From: Aliarcobacter sp.
Lineage (GTDB): Bacteria > Campylobacterota > Campylobacteria > Campylobacterales > Arcobacteraceae
Assembly: GCA_028690445.1 (NCBI GenBank)
Contig: JAQVBE010000010.1
Span: forward strand, 1-64,000
Length of the DNA stretch: 64,000 bases
Direction: 5' to 3'
How positions within the stretch are numbered: position 1 is the first letter of the stretch; each line of letters starts with the position of its first letter. This document shows positions 16,837 through 24,649 of the stretch, piece after piece. Under the pieces are notes generated by a model that saw only the letters and a program-made list of their open reading frames with translations, was not told where the DNA came from and made no database searches. The position numbers and the translations under genes were made by a program.

Positions 16837-18330
16837 ATGAAAGTAATAAAAGAACAAGATATTATAGATAGTATTGCTGATGCATGTCAGTATATTTCAT
16901 ATTTTCACCCAGAAGATTTTGTAAAAGGTATGGTTGAAGCGTATGAAGTTGAGAAATCAGAAGCTGCTAAAAATGCAATTGGACAAATTTTAATAAACTC
17001 TAAAATGTGTGCTATGGGTCACAGACCTTTATGTCAAGATACAGGAAGTGTTAACATTTTCATCAAAGTTGGATTAAATGCTAAACTTGAATTAACAAAA
17101 GAGTTAGTTGATGTATTAAATGAAGGTGTTGCAAAAGGTTATACTAATCCAGATAATACTTTAAGATATTCTGTTGTTTCTGATCCTGCAGGAAAAAGAA
17201 CAAATACAAAAAACAATACTCCAGCTGTTATTCATGTTACTGTTGATAATTCAGATGAATTAGATATTACAGTTGCAGCAAAAGGTGGTGGAAGTGAAAA
17301 CAAATCTAAATTTGCAGTATTAAATCCATCAGATTCTGTTTATGACTGGGTTATGGCAAATGTTAGAGAAATGGGTGCGGGTTGGTGTCCTCCTGGAATT
17401 TTAGGAATTGGAATTGGTGGAAATCCTGAAAAATCAATGTTACTTGCAAAAGAATCTTTAATGGGTCATGTTGATATTCATGAATTAAAAGCAAGAGGTC
17501 CTCAAAATGCTTTAGAAGAATTAAGATTAAAATTATATGAAGATATTAACAAAGTTGGTATTGGAGCTCAAGGACTTGGTGGATTAACTACTGTTTTAGA
17601 TGTTAAAATTTTAGATTACCCATGTCATGCTGCATCACTTCCAGTTGCTATGATTCCAAACTGTGCAGCGACTAGACATATTCACTTTAAATTAAAAGGT
17701 GGAAATGGACCAGCTATATTTAATGTACCTGATTTAAATATTTGGCCAGATATTGAATTACCAATGGATACAATTAAAAGAGTAAATATTGCAGATTTAA
17801 CAAAAGAAAACTTATCTCAATTTAAATCAGGTGATACTTTATTACTTTCAGGAAAAATTTTAACTGCACGTGATGCTGCTCACAAAAAAATTGTTGAGTA
17901 CAAACAAGCTGGTAAACCACTTCCAAATGGTGTTGATTTAAAAGATAGATTTATCTACTACGTTGGACCTGTTGATCCAGTTAGAGATGAAGCAGTAGGA
18001 CCTGCGGGACCAACTACATCAACTAGAATGGATAAATTTACAAAAGATATGATGGAAATTGGTATCATGGGAATGATTGGTAAAGCTGAAAGAAAACAAC
18101 CAACTATTGATTTAATTAAAGAGTACAAATCTATTTATTTAATTGCAACTGGTGGAGCTGCTTATTTAATTTCTCAATCAATCAAATCTGCAAAAGTTTT
18201 AGCTTTTGAAGAAATTGGTATGGAAGCTATCTATGAATTTGAAGTAAAAGATATGCCTGTTACTGTGGCAGTTGATACAGAAGGTGTTTCAATTCACACA
18301 ACTGGTCCTGCTAAATGGAGAACAATTTAA
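16837..18330 (+). CDS. Class I (iron-sulfur) fumarate hydratase
   Basis: Class I fumarases hydrate fumarate to malate in the TCA cycle using an oxygen-sensitive [4Fe-4S] cluster. With the start at 16837 the product has 497 residues with fused alpha and beta parts. The three cluster cysteines are visible: C66 in LCQDTGS, C184 in GAGWCPPG and C276 in PNCAATRH. The C-terminal domain has VGPAGPTTSTRMD, the substrate-binding loop. I chose ATG 16837 because AAAAGG lies 6 bases ahead; a frame extension to 16792 reads through the -10 box. Some class I enzymes also act on mesaconate/citramalate, of interest given the upstream CoA cluster. Confidence 0.92.
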   Translation: MKVIKEQDIIDSIADACQYISYFHPEDFVKGMVEAYEVEKSEAAKNAIGQILINSKMCAMGHRPLCQDTGSVNIFIKVGLNAKLELTKELVDVLNEGVAKGYTNPDNTLRYSVVSDPAGKRTNTKNNTPAVIHVTVDNSDELDITVAAKGGGSENKSKFAVLNPSDSVYDWVMANVREMGAGWCPPGILGIGIGGNPEKSMLLAKESLMGHVDIHELKARGPQNALEELRLKLYEDINKVGIGAQGLGGLTTVLDVKILDYPCHAASLPVAMIPNCAATRHIHFKLKGGNGPAIFNVPDLNIWPDIELPMDTIKRVNIADLTKENLSQFKSGDTLLLSGKILTARDAAHKKIVEYKQAGKPLPNGVDLKDRFIYYVGPVDPVRDEAVGPAGPTTSTRMDKFTKDMMEIGIMGMIGKAERKQPTIDLIKEYKSIYLIATGGAAYLISQSIKSAKVLAFEEIGMEAIYEFEVKDMPVTVAVDTEGVSIHTTGPAKWRTI

Positions 18331-18334
18331 TTTA

Positions 18335-18364
18335 AATTGCAAAAGGCTTTCGCCTTTTGCAATT
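18335..18364 (+). terminator. Terminator hairpin after the fumarase gene
   Basis: A perfect 13-bp inverted repeat with a TTTC loop (18335-18347 with 18352-18364) starts 5 bases after the stop. The following sequence is only mildly T-rich. Confidence 0.65.
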
Positions 18365-18502
18365 CTGCTTAATTATAACTTTGTATTATCTCTTTTCTAA
18401 AATAATTCTTATACTAATAAACTATATTCGATTTTTGACTTTAAGACAATACAATAAATGCTATTCTTCAAGCAATAATATAATACATAGGAAAATAATA
18501 AA

Positions 18503-19336
18503 ATGTTATTAGATGATTTAAAAGATTATTTAGGTTTTGCTGTTGCTGGAAATTTTGCTAATCACTTAGGAGAAGCTGGTGAAGCTAGTGAATTTGCAGT
18601 AATTAAAACCGAAGAAAAAGATGCACCAAAAGGTATGTTCCCTTTTTATATTAAAGGTCATAATAGCTTTTTAGGAACTTATCCAATTTGTGATGAAATA
18701 ATTTTAACACATGGAAGAGAAAAAGAAAATCTTCAAGTTGAAGCTGAAGTTGCTTTAATTTGTGACTTTGAATACAAAGATGGAAAAGTTGTAGATATTA
18801 TTCCAAAATATTTTTCAGCCTTTAATGACTGTTCTATCAGAGTAAATAATGGTGAAAAACTTAGTACTAAAAAAAACTGGGGAACAAATACAAAAGGTAT
18901 TTCTCAAGATATTATAGAGATTGATAATTTCACAGAAAAAGGTATTTTAAGTAAATATCATATCTCTTCATTTATCAAAAGAGATGGTATTGTATATGAT
19001 TATGGAACAACAAGTGCCGTAAAATCATATAGTTATTTCTTTCATCAATTAAAAGATTGGATGATAAATAAATTAAATACTCAAGAAGATTGTGGACCGT
19101 TAGAAGAGTTAACTCAATTTATGTTTGATGCAAAAAATGCAAAAGGTATTTTAATCGCTGCAGGTGCTACTGCATATACAGAGTTTGGGAAACATAACTT
19201 CTTAAAAAAAGGTGATGAGATTTTCGTATATGTTTACAATGCTCACGCTCATAGTTTCTTAGATATTATGAATGATATGTGTGGAATGGATACCTATTTA
19301 GGACAATGTTCAAAACTTCATCAGTATGTTCAATAA
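18503..19336 (+). CDS. Conserved protein with a fumarylacetoacetate-hydrolase-like pattern (DUF5718-type)
   Basis: The 277-residue protein has no signal peptide or membrane segment. The central part, VEAEVALICDFEYKDG followed by YFSAFNDCSIRVNN, looks like the FAH fold, in which a Glu-x-Glu metal site is followed by an AxND(V)S(x)RD-like segment. Canonical FAH residues are only partly present. I recall similar proteins in Campylobacterota annotated as a domain of unknown function (DUF5718), but cannot verify this. It has its own AGGAAA ribosome binding site and a TATAAT at 18479-18484. Its stop lies in a bidirectional terminator shared with the chemoreceptor gene. A hydrolase, lyase or decarboxylase acting on a dicarbonyl acid is possible. 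Confidence 0.6.
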   Translation: MLLDDLKDYLGFAVAGNFANHLGEAGEASEFAVIKTEEKDAPKGMFPFYIKGHNSFLGTYPICDEIILTHGREKENLQVEAEVALICDFEYKDGKVVDIIPKYFSAFNDCSIRVNNGEKLSTKKNWGTNTKGISQDIIEIDNFTEKGILSKYHISSFIKRDGIVYDYGTTSAVKSYSYFFHQLKDWMINKLNTQEDCGPLEELTQFMFDAKNAKGILIAAGATAYTEFGKHNFLKKGDEIFVYVYNAHAHSFLDIMNDMCGMDTYLGQCSKLHQYVQ

Positions 19337-19369
19337 AACAAGATTTTTTTTTAATCTTGTTTTATTGAA
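19329..19369. terminator. Bidirectional terminator between convergent genes
   Basis: A perfect 17-bp inverted repeat (19329-19345 with 19353-19369) encloses a loop of seven T. It covers the stop codons of both the FAH-like gene (plus strand) and the chemoreceptor gene (minus strand). Confidence 0.85.
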
Positions 19370-22281
19370 TCAATATACAAAATATCATTTAAACTATCAA
19401 AAACACTTATCGTAGAATCTTCAACTTGGGCAGATATTTCTCTTAAAATTCTATTTTCTATTTTTTTAGCATTATTATCCATATAAACTTGCACTTTATG
19501 GTGAACGTCTTCATGGTTTTGTTTTAGAATTTCCCACTCTTTTACTTTTGTAAAATCTCTTTTTTCATTTTCACAAAGAATAATCCATTTGCCCATATTA
19601 CAAGATTTACAATCAACAACTGTGCAATTCTCAAAATTATCCAAAGTAGAGAAATATTTTTTCTTAAAATTAATATGATCATTTTTGTATTTTGAAACTT
19701 CTTTCATTAAATCAATATTTTCAACCATTTCATAATATTTTTTATCTATTTTTGCTTGAGCTGTAATTTGTAATAATCTTGTTGATAATTTTGAAACTTC
19801 TTTTGATAAACTATCTATATTCAAAGCAGTTGAAGCATTCTTTTGAGTTGCAGTATCTAATCTTGAAATTGTTTCATTAATTTGAACTATTCCAATTTCT
19901 TGCTCTTTACTAAATTGAGTAACACTTTGTATAATATCTTTTGTTTGAGTAATTTTTAAAGTTAAACTCTCATATCCTATTATCATATCTTGAGCAATTT
20001 GTTTACCTTCGTTTGACTTATCACTTGCACTTTGTACTAAAATCTTTATTTCACGTGCAGCTTCTGCACTTCTATTTGCAAGATTGCGCACTTCTGCTGC
20101 AACTACTGCAAATCCCTTTCCAGCTTCACCAGCAGTTGCTGCTTCAACAGCTGCATTTAGACTTAGAATATTTGTTTGAAATGCTATTTGGTCGATTATT
20201 GTAATTGCTTCATTTATTGCTTTTACCTTATCATTTATCTCATCCATAGAAGTTGAAGTTTTAAGAGCAAATTTACTTCCAATATTCGAAGCATCATTTA
20301 CTTCATTTGCTATTTTCATCATTTGATTCATATTTTCATTATTATTTTTTATATTTGAAGTTATTTGCTCCAAAGCAGCTGAACTTTGTTCTAAAGAACT
20401 TGCCTGTTCACTTGAAGATAAAGCAAGTTCATTTGAAGAAATAGTTAAAATATTTGTATTATTTTCAAGTTCAATTCCAGCATTTGTAATCATTGCAATT
20501 AGTTCAGAAGAAGAGTGACCTAAAAGTAAAGTTGCCGTACACAATGTTCCAAAATCTCCATACATTCCTCTTTTTTGGACTTCATCTAATTTAAACACAT
20601 AATTTGATTGACTATAACTATTTAATAAAAGATTAATATTATCAATTTTTAGTTTTGTTCTATTTAGCATTTTATTTATAATCAATCTTAAATCTTCTAT
20701 ATCTTTTGTTACAGCTTTTTGTTTTATTGTATATTCAAAAAATCCATTATTAACTTTTTCCATTACATCTGAGATTTCTAAAACTACTTTTTTATCTTGT
20801 TCTTGTATTTGCTCAATTTTTATAATTTGTTTATTCATTTCTCGTGTCATTATCGCAAATTCATCATTTCCTTGAATTTCATGCAAAGTTACATCATCTT
20901 TTTCTTTCATTGAATATGCTAAAAATTCATTTAAATTACCTTGAAATTTATTCATTGATAAAACTATTTTTTTCGTCATCGAAAGAATACTAAAAATTAT
21001 CGATAAAATTAAAATAGTTATAAAAAGTAATTCATACATTATTTGATTTCTAAAGTTTGATATTTCATCATTTACATATGAAATTAGATTATCAAATAGA
21101 TTTTTTTCTTGATTTATCAACATCATTAATTTATTATTTGAATTCTGTGCCCAATTTAAATCTACTTCATAAATACTATTTGATAATTTATCTATTGCAT
21201 TTATTGCTTTTTTATTATCAATTTTTTCTTGATTTAACAAAGCTTTATTTTCAGATAATGAAAGTTCACTTGTATTTAAAAGAATTAAATCAAAAACATC
21301 TCTTATTTGTTTTAATAACTCTTTTTCTTCATTACTTGTTCCTTCAAATTTATCATAATATTTGATTACTTTTAAGAGTGCTGAATGTTTTGCTTGTATT
21401 TTATTTACTAAACTTTCATCTTTTGTTACTAAATAATCTTTGTAAAAATGAATCAAACCGCCATAACCACTAAGTTCTTTTATTTTAAGCATAAAATCAT
21501 TTTTTTGTGTTTTTAAAAATATCACTTTTCTTATATTATCCATCTGTTCAAAATCTTTTGATGAATATATTTTCTTTAAATCTTCTAGATTTCCTTCAAA
21601 AATGTTCTCTTTTATAACTTCTAAATACAAATTTTGTTTTGAAACAGAACTTACAAAACTATTAAAATCATCTCCTGTAATATTTCCAATAGTTAAAATA
21701 TTTCTAATATATTCTTGTTCGTTAAATGATTTTTCAATTAATTTATTAAATGCAATATACGATTGTGAGTATTTTGATAAATTTCCAATATTTGAGTAAC
21801 TAAGTAATTCATCTATAAAATACGCTAAATTATCTATTTCAAGAGTATAGATTTTTTCTAAATCTTGTTTACTAATTTGTAAATCTATACTTTTTTGTCT
21901 TATTTCAATTATATTTTTTACGCTCTTGTCAAAATTAAAAATTCTTTTACGTAATTCTTCATTTTTTAAAAAAGAGTAGCTTTTTAAAAATTCATTTAAT
22001 CTATTTATTGATTCATCACTTTTAACAATTTGATTTTTATATTCTACATCAAAAGATTTTGTATAACTTTCCAAAAAAAGAATTGAAACACTTCTCTCTT
22101 TCTGTAAATCATGTATTAAAGATGAAACATTTTTTAAAAAATAAAGATATTGTAAACTCTTATTCATTTCTAAGTTTTTCTGATATTTATCAAAAATTGA
22201 ATTGAAAGATAAAATTAATATTACAGCAAGTGGAAGTAACAATATTAAAAATATCTTGTTTTGTAGTTTTAAATTACTCAT
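19351..22281 (-). CDS. Methyl-accepting chemotaxis protein with NIT sensor and CZB zinc-binding domain
   Basis: A 976-residue chemoreceptor. Membrane segment 1 is at about 10-28. The long periplasmic region has the NIT-type (nitrate/nitrite-sensing family) helix pattern, with LIHDLQKERSVSILFLES near residue 55. Membrane segment 2 is near 410-435, followed by a HAMP-like region. The cytoplasmic signalling hairpin has the universal tip IDQIAFQTNILSLNAAVEAA and GEAGKGFAVVAAEVRNLA. After it comes a chemoreceptor zinc-binding (CZB) domain: CKSCNMGKW, and the later HEDVHH. The ligand is unknown; NIT suggests an oxyanion and CZB senses zinc or hypochlorous acid in studied proteins. The gene is monocistronic. 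Confidence 0.9.
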   Translation of the reverse strand: MSNLKLQNKIFLILLLPLAVILILSFNSIFDKYQKNLEMNKSLQYLYFLKNVSSLIHDLQKERSVSILFLESYTKSFDVEYKNQIVKSDESINRLNEFLKSYSFLKNEELRKRIFNFDKSVKNIIEIRQKSIDLQISKQDLEKIYTLEIDNLAYFIDELLSYSNIGNLSKYSQSYIAFNKLIEKSFNEQEYIRNILTIGNITGDDFNSFVSSVSKQNLYLEVIKENIFEGNLEDLKKIYSSKDFEQMDNIRKVIFLKTQKNDFMLKIKELSGYGGLIHFYKDYLVTKDESLVNKIQAKHSALLKVIKYYDKFEGTSNEEKELLKQIRDVFDLILLNTSELSLSENKALLNQEKIDNKKAINAIDKLSNSIYEVDLNWAQNSNNKLMMLINQEKNLFDNLISYVNDEISNFRNQIMYELLFITILILSIIFSILSMTKKIVLSMNKFQGNLNEFLAYSMKEKDDVTLHEIQGNDEFAIMTREMNKQIIKIEQIQEQDKKVVLEISDVMEKVNNGFFEYTIKQKAVTKDIEDLRLIINKMLNRTKLKIDNINLLLNSYSQSNYVFKLDEVQKRGMYGDFGTLCTATLLLGHSSSELIAMITNAGIELENNTNILTISSNELALSSSEQASSLEQSSAALEQITSNIKNNNENMNQMMKIANEVNDASNIGSKFALKTSTSMDEINDKVKAINEAITIIDQIAFQTNILSLNAAVEAATAGEAGKGFAVVAAEVRNLANRSAEAAREIKILVQSASDKSNEGKQIAQDMIIGYESLTLKITQTKDIIQSVTQFSKEQEIGIVQINETISRLDTATQKNASTALNIDSLSKEVSKLSTRLLQITAQAKIDKKYYEMVENIDLMKEVSKYKNDHINFKKKYFSTLDNFENCTVVDCKSCNMGKWIILCENEKRDFTKVKEWEILKQNHEDVHHKVQVYMDNNAKKIENRILREISAQVEDSTISVFDSLNDILYIDSIKQD

Positions 22282-22403
22282 TTTCTACCTTTTAAATTTT
22301 CTGAAATATATCCTTCTTTTCTTACAATTTGGTTACCAATCCATTATTTTATTATCTATGAATATATTTTGATTATAATTGGAAAAAATATTAGGAGTAA
22401 GTT

Positions 22404-22638
22404 ATGTTAAAAGAATTTAGAGATTTTCTTATAAAAGGAAATGTTATTGATATAACTGTTGGATTTATTTTTAGTGCTGCATTTGCAACATTAATTAAAT
22501 CACTTGTAACAAATATAACAATGCCTCCTATTAGATTATTACTTGGAAGAGTTGATTTTTCACAACTATTTATCTCTTTAGATGGAAATTCCAGTAGCTG
22601 CTAAAAAATGTGGACACTGTGGAAATACTGCAGTATAA
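22404..22638 (+). pseudogene. mscL: Degraded large-conductance mechanosensitive channel gene (mscL remnant)
   Basis: Residues 1-61 are a good MscL N terminus: FRDFLIKGNVIDITVGF (first membrane helix), ITMPPIRLLLG and LFISLDG. The frame then ends after NSSSC at 22604. In the next frame, from 22583 to the stop at 22636-22638, the sequence reads EIPVAAKKCGHCGNTAV, matching the CxxC-type tail of many MscL proteins. So the second membrane helix and about 60 or more codons are missing and the frame is shifted: an internal deletion. The ribosome binding site TTAGGAG is intact. A 66-residue peptide could still be made, but would lack the second helix needed for a channel. Confidence 0.75.
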
Positions 22639-22651
22639 AATAAAAAACTGA

Positions 22652-22681
22652 ATAATTAAAAGGTTTTTGCCTTTTAATTAT
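22652..22681. terminator. Bidirectional terminator between mscL remnant and flavin-reductase gene
   Basis: A perfect 12-bp inverted repeat (22652-22663 with 22670-22681) has the loop TTTTTG. It overlaps the stop codon of the minus-strand gene and could end transcription from both sides. Confidence 0.7.
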
Positions 22682-23241
22682 AAATCTACTAAAGCCTTAA
22701 AAGTAACTCCAGCTCTACCAATATTTTCAACACTTACATGATTTCTTTCATTAATTCTATCATCTTCAATAAATTGATATTTTAACTCTAAAACAACAGG
22801 TGTAGTATCCCCTGGAATTTCATAAGTATCATAATATTCACAAAATAATGCACTTTGAGATGAAGCAATCATTGGAGGAAAACCTTCCATTGCAGTTTTT
22901 ACTTCAATATCAAATTTTTCAATTTCACTCTCATCTTTTCCCAATTGCATTGCACATTTTTGAACTTTATCAACATTATCTTTATTTACAAAACAAATAG
23001 TTGCTTTTTTTGTTTTTAATATATTTGCTAAAGAATCTTTTGGACTTCCATCATCTTTTTGCCCAATCGCAACAATTAAAAGTGCTGGATTTGAAGAAAT
23101 AGGAATAAAATATGAAAATGGTGCAGCATTTAAAACACCGTTATCCTGTGTAACAATCCAAGCAATTGGTCGTGGAATTACAGTTCCTGACATAATTTTA
23201 TATCTATTTAAATCGTTTATATCTTTATAATCTAAAATCAT
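22678..23241 (-). CDS. Flavin-reductase-like FMN-binding split-barrel protein
   Basis: The 187-residue protein shows the flavin reductase-like pattern: RPIAWIVTQDNGVLNAAPFSYF at about 24-45, with the split-barrel strand holding the isoalloxazine ring, then NPALLIVAIG and KDSLANILKTKKATICFVN. The family binds FMN and reduces free flavin or serves as a flavoprotein reductase. It is preceded by a small unknown gene (11 bases upstream) and a transporter in the same direction, so they are probably cotranscribed. Its physiological partner is unknown. Confidence 0.85.
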   Translation of the reverse strand: MILDYKDINDLNRYKIMSGTVIPRPIAWIVTQDNGVLNAAPFSYFIPISSNPALLIVAIGQKDDGSPKDSLANILKTKKATICFVNKDNVDKVQKCAMQLGKDESEIEKFDIEVKTAMEGFPPMIASSQSALFCEYYDTYEIPGDTTPVVLELKYQFIEDDRINERNHVSVENIGRAGVTFKALVDL

Positions 23242-23252
23242 TTATTTCCCTT

Positions 23253-23477
23253 TTATATTTTAAATTCTTGCTCAACATTTTTTGCTATTGCATTGCCTTT
23301 TAAAGTTAAAAAAGAATCGCTAATAAATTGTTCATTTTTGAGTTTCTTCAATAACTTTTTTCCCTCTTTTAAACTAAACAATCCAGTATTTTCAAGTTTT
23401 AAAACAACATCATTTAAAGACTCATTCTCTTCTTTTTTTAATATTGCAAGTAACAAAACTTTTTCATTTATATCCAT
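23253..23477 (-). CDS. Small unknown protein, possible winged-helix
   Basis: With ATG at 23477 the product has 74 residues and the ribosome binding site AAGGA lies 7 bases ahead; a longer version from 23519 would extend far into the transporter gene and begins with an odd Phe/Cys-rich stretch, so I reject it. The sequence MDINEKVLLLAILKK...GLFSLKEGKKLLKKLKNEQFIS...LTLKGNAIA alternates helices and a short hairpin in the way of a winged-helix DNA-binding domain, but this is only a shape impression. Its start overlaps the transporter stop by 10 bases. Function unknown. Confidence 0.65.
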   Translation of the reverse strand: MDINEKVLLLAILKKEENESLNDVVLKLENTGLFSLKEGKKLLKKLKNEQFISDSFLTLKGNAIAKNVEQEFKI

Positions 23478-24649
23478 TTTAAAATCCTTGTGTAATAAAA
23501 AGCAAAAGCAAAAAAACATACTCCCAAAAGAATAGTAATTATATCAACAGAAGTTAAACTTGCCATTAATCCAATAAATAAAGTTGTAAGCACACATGAA
23601 AGCATAAAGAACATATCATTGTATGAAATAACTCTTCCAATATATTTCTCATCACAATTATTTTGTAATAAAGCATAAGTAAATGACCATAAAGTCGTAG
23701 TACTTAAACCCACAATAAATAAAGCTATTAATGAAATATAAAAATCATTTTGAACAAATCCCCATAAGATTATTGAAAATCCTTGAAAAATCATTAAATA
23801 GTGTAAGTTCTCTTTTGTAACATATTTTGAAATAAATACAGGTCCAAACATTAAAGCAACAGCTCTAGATGCATTTGATAAACCAATTGCTAAAGGAACT
23901 GAAATAATATATTTATACTCATTTTTTGCCAAAATTGTTATTAGTGCATCAAAAGAAGTAATTCCAACACAAGAGTGCAAAAGTATTAAATGTAAAATAA
24001 TTTTATTACTTTTAATATAAATAAACCCATCTTTTATAAGTTGAAGAATTTTATCACTTGTAATACTTGCCTTTACCACAAAATCTATTTTTATAAAAAT
24101 CATTAGTGCAGTAAAAAATATAAAAGCATCTATTATAAAAGCTGTTTTTATTCCATAAGAATTTACCACAAATCCACTAATTGCCATACCAAAAGCATAA
24201 GTAAATGACCAAATTATTGAGTGAATCTCATTTGCCATTTGAAGAGGTTTGCCCCTTAAAAGCTTTGCTAAAAGTGACATTTCAGTTGAAAAAAACATAG
24301 AAGCAGCACTCATTCTTACAAAAATAAAAATCATCAAAAGCCATAGTTCACTTTTATCATCTATTGTTAAAAATAAAATCGTCATTAAAAGTTCAGTAGC
24401 CAAAAGAGTAATCATCAAAGGTTTTATTTTTACTCTATCAATAATAGCACCTGAAAAAGGAGCAATTAAAATAGCTGGTAAAAAGTGCATTGCAGTTACT
24501 ACTGAAATTGCCATTTCACTTGAGCCAAAATTCACAAGCATAGTATAAATTGCAACATTAGAAAACCATGCACCAAAATATGCAATAAATTGCACCAACG
24601 ATAAATCTCTTATTATTTTATGCTGTAAAAAAAGTTTACGATAATTCAA
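23468..24649 (-). CDS. Major facilitator superfamily transporter
   Basis: A polytopic membrane protein of about 393 residues with roughly twelve hydrophobic segments. The first is LVQFIAYFGAWFSNVAIYTML, and the loop between helices 2 and 3 carries the MFS-type GAIIDRVKIKP (variant of GxxxDRxGRR). It resembles the MFS_3/enterobactin-exporter-like group that spreads multidrug or siderophore exporters. Substrate unknown. I prefer the TTG start at 24649, which overlaps the upstream oxidoreductase gene by only 14 bases; an ATG at 24694 adds 15 residues with no better ribosome binding site. Translation is probably coupled to the upstream gene. Confidence 0.85.
   Translation of the reverse strand: MNYRKLFLQHKIIRDLSLVQFIAYFGAWFSNVAIYTMLVNFGSSEMAISVVTAMHFLPAILIAPFSGAIIDRVKIKPLMITLLATELLMTILFLTIDDKSELWLLMIFIFVRMSAASMFFSTEMSLLAKLLRGKPLQMANEIHSIIWSFTYAFGMAISGFVVNSYGIKTAFIIDAFIFFTALMIFIKIDFVVKASITSDKILQLIKDGFIYIKSNKIILHLILLHSCVGITSFDALITILAKNEYKYIISVPLAIGLSNASRAVALMFGPVFISKYVTKENLHYLMIFQGFSIILWGFVQNDFYISLIALFIVGLSTTTLWSFTYALLQNNCDEKYIGRVISYNDMFFMLSCVLTTLFIGLMASLTSVDIITILLGVCFFAFAFYYTRILKWI

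Noticed and set aside
20013..20204. Plus-strand frame inside the chemoreceptor gene
   Set aside because: Antisense of the conserved MCP signalling tip; composition is a mirror of the coiled coil.
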